Shown in pieces: positions 45,173 through 53,664 of a DNA stretch of 64,000 nucleotides (the stretch's first letter is position 1; each line of letters opens with the position of its first letter). The notes beneath the pieces are model-generated. The model was not told where the DNA came from and did no database searches. It saw nothing but the letters and a program-made list of their open reading frames with translations. Location of the stretch: positions 5,952,001 to 6,016,000 of the forward strand of contig NZ_CP011773.1 of assembly GCF_001021385.1 (NCBI RefSeq). The letters are read 5' to 3'. Source of the DNA: Mycobacterium sp. EPa45. GTDB taxonomy: Bacteria > Actinomycetota > Actinomycetes > Mycobacteriales > Mycobacteriaceae. A program made the position numbers and the translations under genes.

Positions 45173-45400
45173 TTAACCGGCGTGGTGCCACTGGTGGTGA
45201 TGGTGTTCTGGCGAGCCCGGCGCCGCAGGATGCTGGCCGGGGAAGGCCTGGTGATGTCCGGGCTGACTCATGTTCGGGCCCCCGTTGAAGGAGCTGCCGT
45301 CGGCGAGGGCGTCGGTGGCAGAACCGAAGGCGAACAGTGCCGAGCCCGCGGCGAGGGCGCTGCCGGCGGCGAATCGCTTCAGCCAGGTCATGGTGGTCAT
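45173..45400 (-). CDS. Secreted His-rich peptide B (HHHHQW family)
   Basis: A 75-aa precursor with signal peptide (WLKRFAAGSALAAGSALFAFG, ending DALA or nearby). The mature part contains GGPNMSQPGHHQAFPGQH and PGSPEHHHHQWHHAG, with nine histidines in all. It is paralogous to peptide A 3.5 kb away, with the same order of motifs. AGAGGA precedes the ATG. It lies 23 bp upstream of the patatin gene on the same strand. No known domain; a metal-binding or envelope role is only a guess. Confidence 0.78.
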   Translation of the reverse strand: MTTMTWLKRFAAGSALAAGSALFAFGSATDALADGSSFNGGPNMSQPGHHQAFPGQHPAAPGSPEHHHHQWHHAG

Positions 45401-45457
45401 GTCGTATTCCTCTTGGTCGTCGTTGACTGTGACTTGGCCGTTGCGCTTCGCCAGTGC

Positions 45458-45536
45458 CTAAACGGTCTCGCATCCGGGCATCGTTGTCTGTCGGGCAGCC
45501 GGCGGAGGGCCGGGGGGAATTCGCTGTCCCCCGATC
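45458..45536 (-). promoter_or_regulatory. Upstream block shared with the paralogous peptide gene (copy B)
   Basis: It contains CTAAACGG, GTCTGTCGGG (45486-45495) and GTCCCCCGATC (45526-45536) in the same order and with the same 51-bp spacing as copy A at 41721-41798. Rightward promoter elements for the peptide at 45670 must lie to its right. No other gene is seen in 45401-45669. Confidence 0.55.
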
Positions 45537-45669
45537 AGCCGACACCGCTCAATTTCTGCCAACCGGCGATCATCTGCTGCCAGCGGAATTACCACGCCCC
45601 TACCTGATGTTGAGACAGTCAGCGGCCCGGAAACCCCACACCGGACGCAGACGAAGAAGAGGGAATGAC

Positions 45670-45837
45670 ATGAAGAAGTACGCAATCACCACAGCGATCG
45701 CAGGCGCGATGACCGCAGCCGTTCTCGGCCTCGCCGGACCCGCACAGGCCGACCTCGGTCACAACGACTGGGTCAACAACATGGGCCCGACGGCGACCGC
45801 GCCGCACGTAGACACAACCGTCCACGGAAGCCGTTGA
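45670..45837 (+). CDS. Small secreted peptide, unknown function
   Basis: A 55-aa precursor: signal peptide MKKYAITTAIAGAMTAAVLG through AQA, then about 27 residues (DLGHNDWVNNMGPTATAPHV). AGAGGGA is a good ribosome binding site. No cysteines. It is divergent from peptide B and shares the histidine-and-proline character of the mature parts but not the HHHHQW motif. A strong terminator follows directly, which supports a real transcribed gene. Confidence 0.7.
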   Translation: MKKYAITTAIAGAMTAAVLGLAGPAQADLGHNDWVNNMGPTATAPHVDTTVHGSR

Positions 45838-45851
45838 TCGCCAACGAACTC

Positions 45852-45882
45852 AAGAGGGGCACCCGATCCGGGTGCCCCTCTT
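45852..45882. terminator. Intrinsic terminator, 14-bp perfect stem
   Basis: AAGAGGGGCACCCG (45852-45865) pairs perfectly with 45869-45882 across a 3-base loop, followed by TCGTT. It lies between the convergent peptide gene and hrpA and can serve both. Confidence 0.85.
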
Positions 45883-45888
45883 TCGTTG

Positions 45889-48800
45889 TCAGGCCAGGAT
45901 CGCGTCGATCGCCCGGTAGATGCGTTGCTCACTGACCGGCCGCGGGGTGCCGAGCTGTTGGGCCCACAGGCTGACTCGCAATTCCTCGATCTGCCAGCCG
46001 ATGTCCCGAACGTCGGAGGCCGCGGCGCGGGCAGGCGAGAGTGCCTGACGCAACTCGGAATACGCCTCCTGGACGGCGTGTACGCGGTGCATGCGCTCAC
46101 GATCGGCCTGAGGGGCCTGCGGCAGCCGGTCCAGGCGACGTCCGATCGCCGTCAGGTAGCGGGTCAGGTCGGTGAGGCGCCCCGCCCCGGTCGCGGTGAC
46201 GAAGGGAGTCGAGACCAGGCCGGCGAGCTGCGCACGGATGTCGGCGACCGCGTCGGCCTGCGCCGCCGACGGCGTGTCCGGCAGCGCCAACTGCACCTCC
46301 TGCAAGGCGGTCAGCGCCCTCTGTACCCGGGTCACGATTTCCCGAGTCGCCGACGGCAGTGCCGCGGCCACCCGGTCGCGCAGCACGGCGAAGTCCGACT
46401 TCGTCCAAACCGGTTGGTCGGCAAGCACATCGACAGCCGCGTCGGCGCAATCTTCCAGCAACGCGGCCAACGACCCGTCGGGGTTGGTCCCCAACATCAG
46501 TCGGGTTCGCGGGTCCAGGCCCTTCTCCACCGCCTTCACCGGCGAGGGCACCGCCAAACGCAGCAGCCGCCTCGTGCCCGCACGCATCGCGGCGTCACGC
46601 TCTGCCCCGGTGGCGAAGACCCGCACATCCACCGTGGTGCCGGCATCCACCAATGCCGGATACCCGCGGACGATGTGGCCGCCGACCGTGCGCTCGACGC
46701 TGGCCGGTAACCGGTCGAGATCGTCGGGCCAGGCGCGCAACCCCTTTCGCTCCACGTCACCGGCCACCGCGTCGGCCACCGCCTTGCGGGCGGATCCGGC
46801 GAGCTGACGCTGCAGTACATCGAGATCCTTGCCGCGGGCCACCTCGGTTCCATCCGGTCCCTCGACGGCGAAGGTGACCCGCAGGTGAGCGGGCAGCTTG
46901 TCCAGATCGAAGGCGGTGATCGGCACCAGAACACCGGTGCGACGATGTAATTCGCGCTGCAAGGCTTCCAGGAGAGGTTCGCGACCCGCTTGGATGTCGG
47001 CGAGAACAGCACGCGCGGTGTCGGGGGCCGGAACGAAGTTGCGGCGCAGGTCTTTCGGCAGGGACTTGATCAGCGCGGTCACCAGCTCCTCGCGCAACGC
47101 CGGTACCTGCCAGCCGAATTCGTCGCCACCCAGCCGGGCCAGCACCTCGACCGGGATGTGTACGGTGACTCCGTCGTCGGCGGCGCCGGGGTCGTACCGG
47201 TACGTCAGTGGCAGCGACAGATCCCCGGCCTGCCAATTGTCCGGCCGCTCGGCGGCGTCGTCGTCGACCCGCAGCAGGTCGTCACGGGTGAAGGTCAGCA
47301 GGCCGGGAGTGCGGTGCCGCTGCTTCTTCCACCAGCCGTCGAAATGGCGCGCGGAAACCACCTGTGGCGGAATCCTGCTGTCGTACCAGGCATAGATGTC
47401 GTCCTCGCCGACGAGCAGGTCGCGCCGCCGGGCACGCTCCTCCAGCTCCGCCAGCTCGGTCCGCAGCCGTGCGTTGTCGGCGAAGAAGTGGTGGCGTGTC
47501 TGCCACTCCCCCTGCACCAGCGCGTGCCGGATGAACAGCTCGCGGGACACCGCCGGGTCGACCGTGCCGTAGCCCACCCGCCGGCGTGGGACGAGCGGGA
47601 GTCCGTAGAGCGTCACCCGTTCGAAGGCCATGACGGCACCGCGCTTGGCGTCCCAGTGCGGTTCGCTGTAGGTGCGCTGCACCAGATCGCCGGCGACCCG
47701 CTCGACCATCTCGGGTTCGACGCGGGCTGCGATGCGTCCGTACAGCCGGCTGGTCTCCACCAGGTCGGCCACCACGAGCCAGCGCGGCGGCCGTTTGGTC
47801 AGCACCGATCCCGGCGCGAGTACGAAGCGTGAGTTGCGCGCACCGGTGTACTCCCGCGAGTCCCCTTCCCGCAGGCCGATATGCGAAAGCAGACCGGCGA
47901 CCAGCGCTGCGTGTATCCGCGCCGGATCGGCGGGCTCCGGGTCATCGGATTCCCGAATACCGATGTCACGGGCAATACTGCGTAGTTGCCCGGTGAGGTC
48001 CTGCCACTCCCGAATGCGGAGGTAGTGCAGAAACTCCTCGCGACACATACGCCGGAAAGCGTTGCCGGAGCGGGCTTTCCGCTCCTCACGCAGATATCGC
48101 CACAGATTCAGGTAGGACACGAAATCGGAATGCTCGTCGGCGAATCGGGCATGTTTCTGTCGGGCCGCCTCTTCGCGGTCGGACGGCCGCTCACGCGGGT
48201 CGGGAATCGATAGTGCCGCGGCTAGCACCAGGACTTCACGAACGCAGCCTTCGGTGTCGGCCTGCACGATCATCCGCGCCAACCGCGGATCGACGGGCAA
48301 CTGCGCCAGCCGCCGGCCGATATCGGTGATGGCGCCGGCGGAGTCGAAGGCGCCGAGTTCCTGCAGAAGCTGAACGCCGTCGCGGATGCTGCGCTGTTCC
48401 GGCGGGTCGAGAAACGGAAAGCTTGCGATGTCGCCGAGTTGCAGCGCCGCCATCTGCAGGATCACCGCGGCCAGGTTGGTGCGCAGAATCTCCGGGTCGG
48501 TGTAGCGCGGACGGGCCGCGAAGTCTTCCTCCGAGTACAGCCGGATGCACACCCCCGGTGCGGTACGACCCGACCGCCCGGCCCGCTGCGCTGCCGAGGC
48601 CTGCGAGATCGGTTCGATCGGCAGACGCTGCACCTTGGTCCGCCTGCTGTAGCGGGAAATCCGTGCAGTGCCGGGGTCGACGACGTACCGGATGCCCGGC
48701 ACCGTCAGTGATGTCTCGGCGACGTTGGTGGCCAACACGATCCGGCGTCCGGTGCGCGACGGCTGGAACACCCGCTGCTGCTCGGCGGTCGGCAACCGGG

Positions 48801-49800
48801 CATACAGCGGGAGCACCTCGGTGTTCCTCAGGTCACGCAGCGCTTCGGCGGTGTCCCGGATTTCGCGCTCTCCGGACAGGAACACCAGCACGTCGCCGGG
48901 CGGCTCGGCCTCCAACTCGCGGACGGCGTCGACGATGGCCTCGGTCTGATCGCGAATCTCGGTGCGCACGATCTCGTGGTCGGGATCGTCGGGGTCGTCT
49001 GAATCATCGCTCACCACAGGCACTTCCAGCGGTCGATAGCGGATCTCCACCGGGTAGGTGCGCCCCGATACCTCGACGATCGGCGCGCCGTTGAAATGCC
49101 GCGCGAACCGTTCCGGCTCGATCGTCGCCGACGTGACAATCACCTTGAGATCCGGCCTGCGCGGCAACAGTTCACGCAGATAGCCGAGTAGGAAATCGAC
49201 GTTGAGGCTGCGCTCGTGTGCCTCGTCCAGGATCAGCGTGTCATACCGCAGTAGCCGCCGGTCCCGCTGGATCTCGGCGAGCAGGATGCCGTCGGTCATC
49301 AGCTTCACCAGGGTGCGGTCGCTGGCTTGGTCGGTGAAGCGGACCGTGTAGCCGATCGTGTCACCCAGCGCAGTGCCCACTTCGTCGGCGATGCGCTGGG
49401 CCACCGTGCGCGCCGCCAACCGGCGTGGTTGGGTGTGGCCGATGGTTCCGCGGATTCCGCGACCGAGCTCCAGGCAGATCTTGGGCAGCTGGGTGGTCTT
49501 GCCCGAACCGGTCTCACCGGCGACCACAACCACCTGGTTTTCGGTGATGGCCTTGGCGATCTCGTCGCGGCGGTCGCTGACCGGCAGGTCAGGGTAGGTG
49601 ATCGCCGGCACCGCGGCTTCCCGGGTGGCGATCAGAGCCTCGCCCGCGGTGATTTGGTCCGAGATCTTCTGCAACGTTTCGGCAGGCACCTCACCGCGCA
49701 GGGACTTCAGCCGCCGGCCGAGCCGGGCCGCGTCGCGGAACGTCAACCCGTCGAGGCGGGCGCGCAGCTGACGCACCTGCTCGACGGAGACCTCGGACAC
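45889..49800 (-). CDS. hrpA: ATP-dependent RNA helicase HrpA
   Basis: A DEAH-box RNA helicase of about 1,303 aa, full length for HrpA. Walker A is GETGSGKT (95-102), Walker B is DEAH (192-195), and the motif VI region is AQRAGRSGRTAPG. HA2, OB-fold and the long HrpA-specific C-terminal domain follow. HrpA resolves collided ribosomes and remodels RNA in other bacteria. The frame is open to an ATG at 49869, but that start would overlap the divergent gene at 49862. GTG 49800 has TATTGT 7 bases upstream and is preferred as a leaderless start. Confidence 0.93.
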   Translation of the reverse strand: MSEVSVEQVRQLRARLDGLTFRDAARLGRRLKSLRGEVPAETLQKISDQITAGEALIATREAAVPAITYPDLPVSDRRDEIAKAITENQVVVVAGETGSGKTTQLPKICLELGRGIRGTIGHTQPRRLAARTVAQRIADEVGTALGDTIGYTVRFTDQASDRTLVKLMTDGILLAEIQRDRRLLRYDTLILDEAHERSLNVDFLLGYLRELLPRRPDLKVIVTSATIEPERFARHFNGAPIVEVSGRTYPVEIRYRPLEVPVVSDDSDDPDDPDHEIVRTEIRDQTEAIVDAVRELEAEPPGDVLVFLSGEREIRDTAEALRDLRNTEVLPLYARLPTAEQQRVFQPSRTGRRIVLATNVAETSLTVPGIRYVVDPGTARISRYSRRTKVQRLPIEPISQASAAQRAGRSGRTAPGVCIRLYSEEDFAARPRYTDPEILRTNLAAVILQMAALQLGDIASFPFLDPPEQRSIRDGVQLLQELGAFDSAGAITDIGRRLAQLPVDPRLARMIVQADTEGCVREVLVLAAALSIPDPRERPSDREEAARQKHARFADEHSDFVSYLNLWRYLREERKARSGNAFRRMCREEFLHYLRIREWQDLTGQLRSIARDIGIRESDDPEPADPARIHAALVAGLLSHIGLREGDSREYTGARNSRFVLAPGSVLTKRPPRWLVVADLVETSRLYGRIAARVEPEMVERVAGDLVQRTYSEPHWDAKRGAVMAFERVTLYGLPLVPRRRVGYGTVDPAVSRELFIRHALVQGEWQTRHHFFADNARLRTELAELEERARRRDLLVGEDDIYAWYDSRIPPQVVSARHFDGWWKKQRHRTPGLLTFTRDDLLRVDDDAAERPDNWQAGDLSLPLTYRYDPGAADDGVTVHIPVEVLARLGGDEFGWQVPALREELVTALIKSLPKDLRRNFVPAPDTARAVLADIQAGREPLLEALQRELHRRTGVLVPITAFDLDKLPAHLRVTFAVEGPDGTEVARGKDLDVLQRQLAGSARKAVADAVAGDVERKGLRAWPDDLDRLPASVERTVGGHIVRGYPALVDAGTTVDVRVFATGAERDAAMRAGTRRLLRLAVPSPVKAVEKGLDPRTRLMLGTNPDGSLAALLEDCADAAVDVLADQPVWTKSDFAVLRDRVAAALPSATREIVTRVQRALTALQEVQLALPDTPSAAQADAVADIRAQLAGLVSTPFVTATGAGRLTDLTRYLTAIGRRLDRLPQAPQADRERMHRVHAVQEAYSELRQALSPARAAASDVRDIGWQIEELRVSLWAQQLGTPRPVSEQRIYRAIDAILA

Positions 49801-49807
49801 TGGCGCC

Positions 49808-49813
49808 ACAATA
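49808..49813 (-). promoter_or_regulatory. Leaderless -10 for hrpA
   Basis: TATTGT on the minus strand, 7 bases before GTG 49800. It faces away from the TAGGCT at 49848, with 34 bp between them. Confidence 0.5.
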
Positions 49814-49847
49814 GCGGCGAGCGCCGCTGCGAGCGTCTCGGAGTGCG

Positions 49848-49853
49848 TAGGCT
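49848..49853 (+). promoter_or_regulatory. Leaderless -10 for the 47-aa membrane peptide
   Basis: TAGGCT ends 8 bases before ATG 49862, in the same TAGGCTCGAC context as at 6707. Confidence 0.5.
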
Positions 49854-49861
49854 CGACAGCG

Positions 49862-50005
49862 ATGACCATTTGGATCGTCGTAGGTCTGCTGCTGGTAGGC
49901 CTCGGAATCGTGGCCAGTCAGCTGTTTCGGCTCAAGGACTGGCTCAATAGGCCAGCCCCGCCCAGCGAGCCACCCATTGAGCATCCCGACGAACCCGAGA
50001 CGTGA
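49862..50005 (+). CDS. 47-aa single-pass membrane peptide
   Basis: An ORF of 47 codons. It has an N-terminal hydrophobic segment (WIVVGLLLVGLGIVASQLF) followed by a short basic stretch and an acidic, proline-rich tail (PAPPSEPPIEHPDEPET). Its stop overlaps the start of the phosphotransferase gene (GTGA), which strongly suggests a translated, coupled gene. A -10 element 8 bases upstream fits a leaderless start. Function unknown. Confidence 0.7.
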   Translation: MTIWIVVGLLLVGLGIVASQLFRLKDWLNRPAPPSEPPIEHPDEPET

Positions 50006-50895
50006 GCGACGTGCCCGCGGGGGTGCGGGCGATGGCCGCGCGCGGACCGCAGTGGGCGGCATGGATCGACGCGTTGCCGCGGTTCACCCGTGACGCCGTC
50101 GCGCAGTGGCAGCTTCGGCCCGACGGTCCCCCCACCCACGGTTACTGCTCGCTGGTGCTGCCGGTCCGCGCGGCCGACGGGGCGAGCGCCGTGCTCAAAA
50201 TCAGCTTTCCTGACGGCGAATCCGAACACGAGCACCTGGCGCTGCGGCGCTGGGGCGGCGACGGCGCCGTCAAGCTGCTCAGTGCGGACCCGCACCGGCG
50301 CGCCCTGCTGCTCGAGCGGCTCGGCACCGAAGACCTGACCCACGTCGACGATGTCGAGGCCTGCCAGATCGTCGCAGGCTTGTATCGGCATATCCATGTC
50401 CCGGCCATGCCCCAGCTGCGGACGCTGACGTTCTACCTCGACCGGTGGACCGCCGAACTCGCCGATCTGCCGCGCGGCGCGCCGATACCGCACCGGCTGG
50501 TCGAGCAGGTACTGAGCCTGTGCGCCGACCTGACCACCGATCCGCTGACCACCGCACGGGTCATCCACGGTGATCTGCACTACGCGAACGTGCTTTCCGG
50601 CCGTCGCCGGCCGTGGCTGATCATCGATCCCAAGCCGGTCAACGGCGACCCGGCCTACGAGATCGCACCCATGCTGTGGAACCGCTTCGACGAGCTCGCC
50701 GGTGACGTCCGGGACGGCGTGCGACGGAGGTTCTACACCCTGGTCGACGCCGCCGGGTTCGACGAGGACCGAGCGCGAGCCTGGGTCATCGTGCGAATGG
50801 TGCTCAACGCGATGTGGGCAATCTACGACGGCGACCGGGCCGAGCCGGGCTGGCTGACCACCTGCATCGCGGTCGCCAAAGCCGTGCAGGACTGA
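50002..50895 (+). CDS. Aminoglycoside phosphotransferase-like kinase (APH family)
   Basis: A 297-aa APH/ChoK-fold kinase, closest in feel to the APH(6)/StrB-like group. The catalytic loop is VIHGDLHYANVL and the metal-binding segment is LIIDPKPVNGDPAYEIAPML. Many such chromosomal proteins in mycobacteria phosphorylate unknown small molecules; resistance cannot be assumed. It is translationally coupled to the 47-aa membrane peptide and converges on the gene at 50915. Confidence 0.82.
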   Translation: MSDVPAGVRAMAARGPQWAAWIDALPRFTRDAVAQWQLRPDGPPTHGYCSLVLPVRAADGASAVLKISFPDGESEHEHLALRRWGGDGAVKLLSADPHRRALLLERLGTEDLTHVDDVEACQIVAGLYRHIHVPAMPQLRTLTFYLDRWTAELADLPRGAPIPHRLVEQVLSLCADLTTDPLTTARVIHGDLHYANVLSGRRRPWLIIDPKPVNGDPAYEIAPMLWNRFDELAGDVRDGVRRRFYTLVDAAGFDEDRARAWVIVRMVLNAMWAIYDGDRAEPGWLTTCIAVAKAVQD

Positions 50896-50914
50896 AAGCC
50901 AAGGGCCACAACAA

Positions 50915-51661
50915 CTATCGAGGCGGGTCGCCGCGCCACATGAAGCTGTTGACGTACTTGCCCATGTCCTTGGCGATGTCGAGGTTCGCCGGTGACGGCG
51001 GTCCCGGCCCGTCGTCGGGCCCGAACTGGTGGAACGGCCCCACCGCACCGGCCACCAGAGCGAGGTCGTTCTTGACCGCGACGATCAGGAGGATGCGCAG
51101 GTGCTGCGCGTCAGTCGTGGTTCCCTTCGGCCAATCGTCAGCGACCTCGCCATACCCGGGTTGGTATCCCAGGATTGCGTTCGGCAGCTCGTAGGACGTC
51201 ACCGCGTCGGAGAACATCTGACCCTTCAAGTCGGCGGCGACCTGGCGCGCGTCACGACCCCTCGCCGGCTCACTGAACAACCGCAAGGTCCCGCCGTCGC
51301 CGATGTTCAGTTCGGCCCGCACCCCGTTGGGTTCGGTGGTGACGTCGTAGGCGGTCCCCGGCGCCGGATACGACACCGAGAACGATCCGTCCGGAGCGAA
51401 GAAGCGGGGGTTGACCGCCACCGGCAACCCCGTCGGTGGACGACCGCAGTCGGGTGGGCAGTGGTAGGTGGTCGTGGTCGGCGTGATGCGGGTCGCGAGG
51501 ACGCTCAGCGCCATCATCGCCGCCACCAAGACGACCACCCAGAGGCCGATCGTCACGAAGTAGGCCGGGCTGCGTTCCCGGCGGGCCCGGTAGTCGCCTG
51601 CTGGTACCGCGTAACCGCTGAACGACTCGGCATCGTCGGAGAATGTCGTCGTGTCGTTCAT
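50915..51661 (-). CDS. Single-pass membrane protein, unknown function
   Basis: A 248-aa protein with a cytosolic N-terminus (about 1-30), one transmembrane helix (YFVTIGLWVVVLVAAMMALSV) and an extracytoplasmic domain. The outer domain has a CPPDC pair close to the membrane and a beta-rich part (GSFSVSYPAPG, GTLRLFSEPARG). No known domain recognised. Its start overlaps the stop of the S53 peptidase gene (ATGA), so the two are made together and may act together at the cell surface. Confidence 0.7.
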   Translation of the reverse strand: MNDTTTFSDDAESFSGYAVPAGDYRARRERSPAYFVTIGLWVVVLVAAMMALSVLATRITPTTTTYHCPPDCGRPPTGLPVAVNPRFFAPDGSFSVSYPAPGTAYDVTTEPNGVRAELNIGDGGTLRLFSEPARGRDARQVAADLKGQMFSDAVTSYELPNAILGYQPGYGEVADDWPKGTTTDAQHLRILLIVAVKNDLALVAGAVGPFHQFGPDDGPGPPSPANLDIAKDMGKYVNSFMWRGDPPR

Positions 51662-53271
51662 CGGCGCAACGACTTCAGGACGAGGAGAGCCTTGACCAGG
51701 TTGTCGACGTTAGGCGTGCCCAGGCCGGTGATCATGTCGTAGCCGGCCATCACCGGAGTCACCGCGTTGGCACCGAGAAAGATGTCCCGGAAGGCGGGGA
51801 ACTGGGCGCCGCCGGCGATTTCGTACAGCAGCGGGTTGAAATCGCCGAGCTGCCCCAGCCCGCGCGCGGTGAGAAATTGATTCATCACCGCGGCCATTCC
51901 GGCCCAGATCGGCGCGGCCTGCGAGGTGCCCCCGCCGACGAGTATCTGCCCGTTGAATACGAACTTCACCCCGGTGAACGGATCGGCCACCGCCGCAATG
52001 TCAGGGACCAGTCGCTTGTCGTGCGGGCCGGTCCGCATTCCGATGTCCTGCCAAGACGGCCGCGCGAACAAGACGGATGCGCCGCCGCCGCTGCCCTGGG
52101 TCAATGGGACGTCGTACCAACCCTGTTCGGCCAACCATTGGCCCTGCGAGTCGGTCGACAGCGTGGTGCCTCCGACTCCGGTCACCTCCGGCAGGGACGC
52201 CATGACGTCCACGCCGTAGTCGTCGGGGCTCGGCGGATCGGACCAGGTCTTGCCGCCTTTACATTCCAGGCCTGCCAGATCCCCACTGGCGACGAAGGCC
52301 GTCGTCCCGTGGCGCTGCGCGCGGGCCAGCGCCGACCGCACCGGCGCCAGATCCGCACGAGCGAGCAACCGATCGCAGCCCCAGCCGATCGAGAAGCTCC
52401 ACACCGCGCCCGGATACCTGTGGTCGACGTCCTCCATCAGCTTTCCGAGCTTCACGTACGGCGCGTCGCCTTCGGCGGTGGACCGAGCGTTGACCAGAAC
52501 AATCTTCGCCGAGGGCGCTATCACGTGGGCGAACTGGACGTCCATGGTCGCCTCGCCGCGCCGCTCCGGCGGCATCTCGCCCATCACCTCCACGCTGAGC
52601 GGCGGCAGGGAGAACCACTCGGAGAACCTGTCCAGGTCACGCTGGTCGACACCGTCGAAGGTGAAGACGACGACGGTCTGGCCCTTACCCGTGTAGCCGG
52701 CGGTGGTCAGCGGGATGGCGTTATAGGCGGTGAGCAACTCGGTTGGCGCGAGCCCGGCATTGGGGACATCCAGCGGCGGGGTCGGCGGCAGGCCCTCATG
52801 AAATGGTGTGTAGCCGAGGATCCGGCCCAGCTCGGTCACTTCGCCGCTCAGCTGGGGCGGGACGACGGGCTGTTGAGGCGACGCGTAGAACAGGACCCCG
52901 TTGTTGCGGCGGTAGTCGTGCACAGCGACGTCGAGGGCACGGGCCACCGCGCGGGGTGCGCCCTCGACGACTGCCCAGGCGTCGCCGTCGCGCCAGTGCA
53001 CCCTCAGGTCGTGCATGGCGGCCCAGTCGGTCAACGCCGCCGGCCGGGTGGGCGATCGCAGCTCGACGGTCAGCTGCACGTCTTGGGTGCGGGCCGGTCC
53101 GAGGTCGACGGACTGAGCGAGCAGGCGGGCAAACGGCCCGGCAATCACGTTGTAGGGCAGCGGCGGGGTCGGGCGGTCGGCGGCGAACACCACCATGACC
53201 ATCACCAGCGTCGCAAGTAATGGTGTCAGCGGGCGCCCCTGGCGACGCCGGTGCCACAAGCGTCTCAGCAT
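51658..53271 (-). CDS. Sedolisin (S53) family serine-carboxyl peptidase
   Basis: A 537-aa secreted or membrane-tethered peptidase of the kumamolisin/pseudomonalisin type. A hydrophobic segment near the N-terminus (LLATLVMVMVVFAA) follows a basic start. A pro-domain reaches to about 180. The catalytic residues are E240 and D244 (GEATMD), oxyanion D331 (SGDLAG) and S450 (GGTSQAAP). Calcium-site residues near the C-terminus are in ITGLGTPN. Such enzymes are active at acid pH. ATG 53271 is preferred over 53301 because of the basic-then-hydrophobic start. It is coupled to the membrane protein that follows. Confidence 0.88.
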   Translation of the reverse strand: MLRRLWHRRRQGRPLTPLLATLVMVMVVFAADRPTPPLPYNVIAGPFARLLAQSVDLGPARTQDVQLTVELRSPTRPAALTDWAAMHDLRVHWRDGDAWAVVEGAPRAVARALDVAVHDYRRNNGVLFYASPQQPVVPPQLSGEVTELGRILGYTPFHEGLPPTPPLDVPNAGLAPTELLTAYNAIPLTTAGYTGKGQTVVVFTFDGVDQRDLDRFSEWFSLPPLSVEVMGEMPPERRGEATMDVQFAHVIAPSAKIVLVNARSTAEGDAPYVKLGKLMEDVDHRYPGAVWSFSIGWGCDRLLARADLAPVRSALARAQRHGTTAFVASGDLAGLECKGGKTWSDPPSPDDYGVDVMASLPEVTGVGGTTLSTDSQGQWLAEQGWYDVPLTQGSGGGASVLFARPSWQDIGMRTGPHDKRLVPDIAAVADPFTGVKFVFNGQILVGGGTSQAAPIWAGMAAVMNQFLTARGLGQLGDFNPLLYEIAGGAQFPAFRDIFLGANAVTPVMAGYDMITGLGTPNVDNLVKALLVLKSLRR

Positions 53272-53402
53272 CACGGAAACGATCCCACACCGATGCTGCA
53301 CGCACCTGCCGCGACAGGCGCGTGCGTTAACGATCTCGTTCGCCGCCGCGATGAACTGGGTATCCGAACTTCACTTGAGGTTTGTCGTCGAGGAGGTGGA
53401 CG

Positions 53403-53663
53403 GTGAAGAAACTCGGTTCATTGGTGATCTGCGCGATCACCGCCATTGGTATCGGTGTCATCAGCGCGCCCACAGCGAGCGCGGGATGCCAGGGACTGTG
53501 GACGCCGTGGGGTGGCGGCGAGCGCTGTGACGGCCCGATCGATTCCAATGGCTTCTTCCAGCGCTGCGAGACGGGCGGCGCGTTCGGCTTCAACACGCCG
53601 CAGCAGTGCTACCAGGTGGACGCCAACAATCTGGGCAACAGCCAGCCCTGGATCGCACCCTGA
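53403..53663 (+). CDS. Secreted CDGP-motif small protein
   Basis: An 86-aa precursor with signal peptide (KKLGSLVICAITAIGIGVISAPTASA) and a mature domain with four cysteines, including ERCDGPIDSNGFFQRC. The CDGP signature is shared by a group of small exported mycobacterial proteins of unknown role. GAGGAGG upstream supports GTG 53403. It converges with the SGNH hydrolase, leaving one base. Confidence 0.75.
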   Translation: MKKLGSLVICAITAIGIGVISAPTASAGCQGLWTPWGGGERCDGPIDSNGFFQRCETGGAFGFNTPQQCYQVDANNLGNSQPWIAP

Positions 53664-53664
53664 G

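Noticed and set aside
49801..49869. N-terminal extension of HrpA to ATG 49869
   Set aside because: It would overlap the divergent membrane peptide start and lacks a ribosome binding site; GTG 49800 has a -10 at leaderless spacing.
51643..53220. 525-aa plus-strand open frame
   Set aside because: Antisense to the S53 peptidase with an intact catalytic triad.
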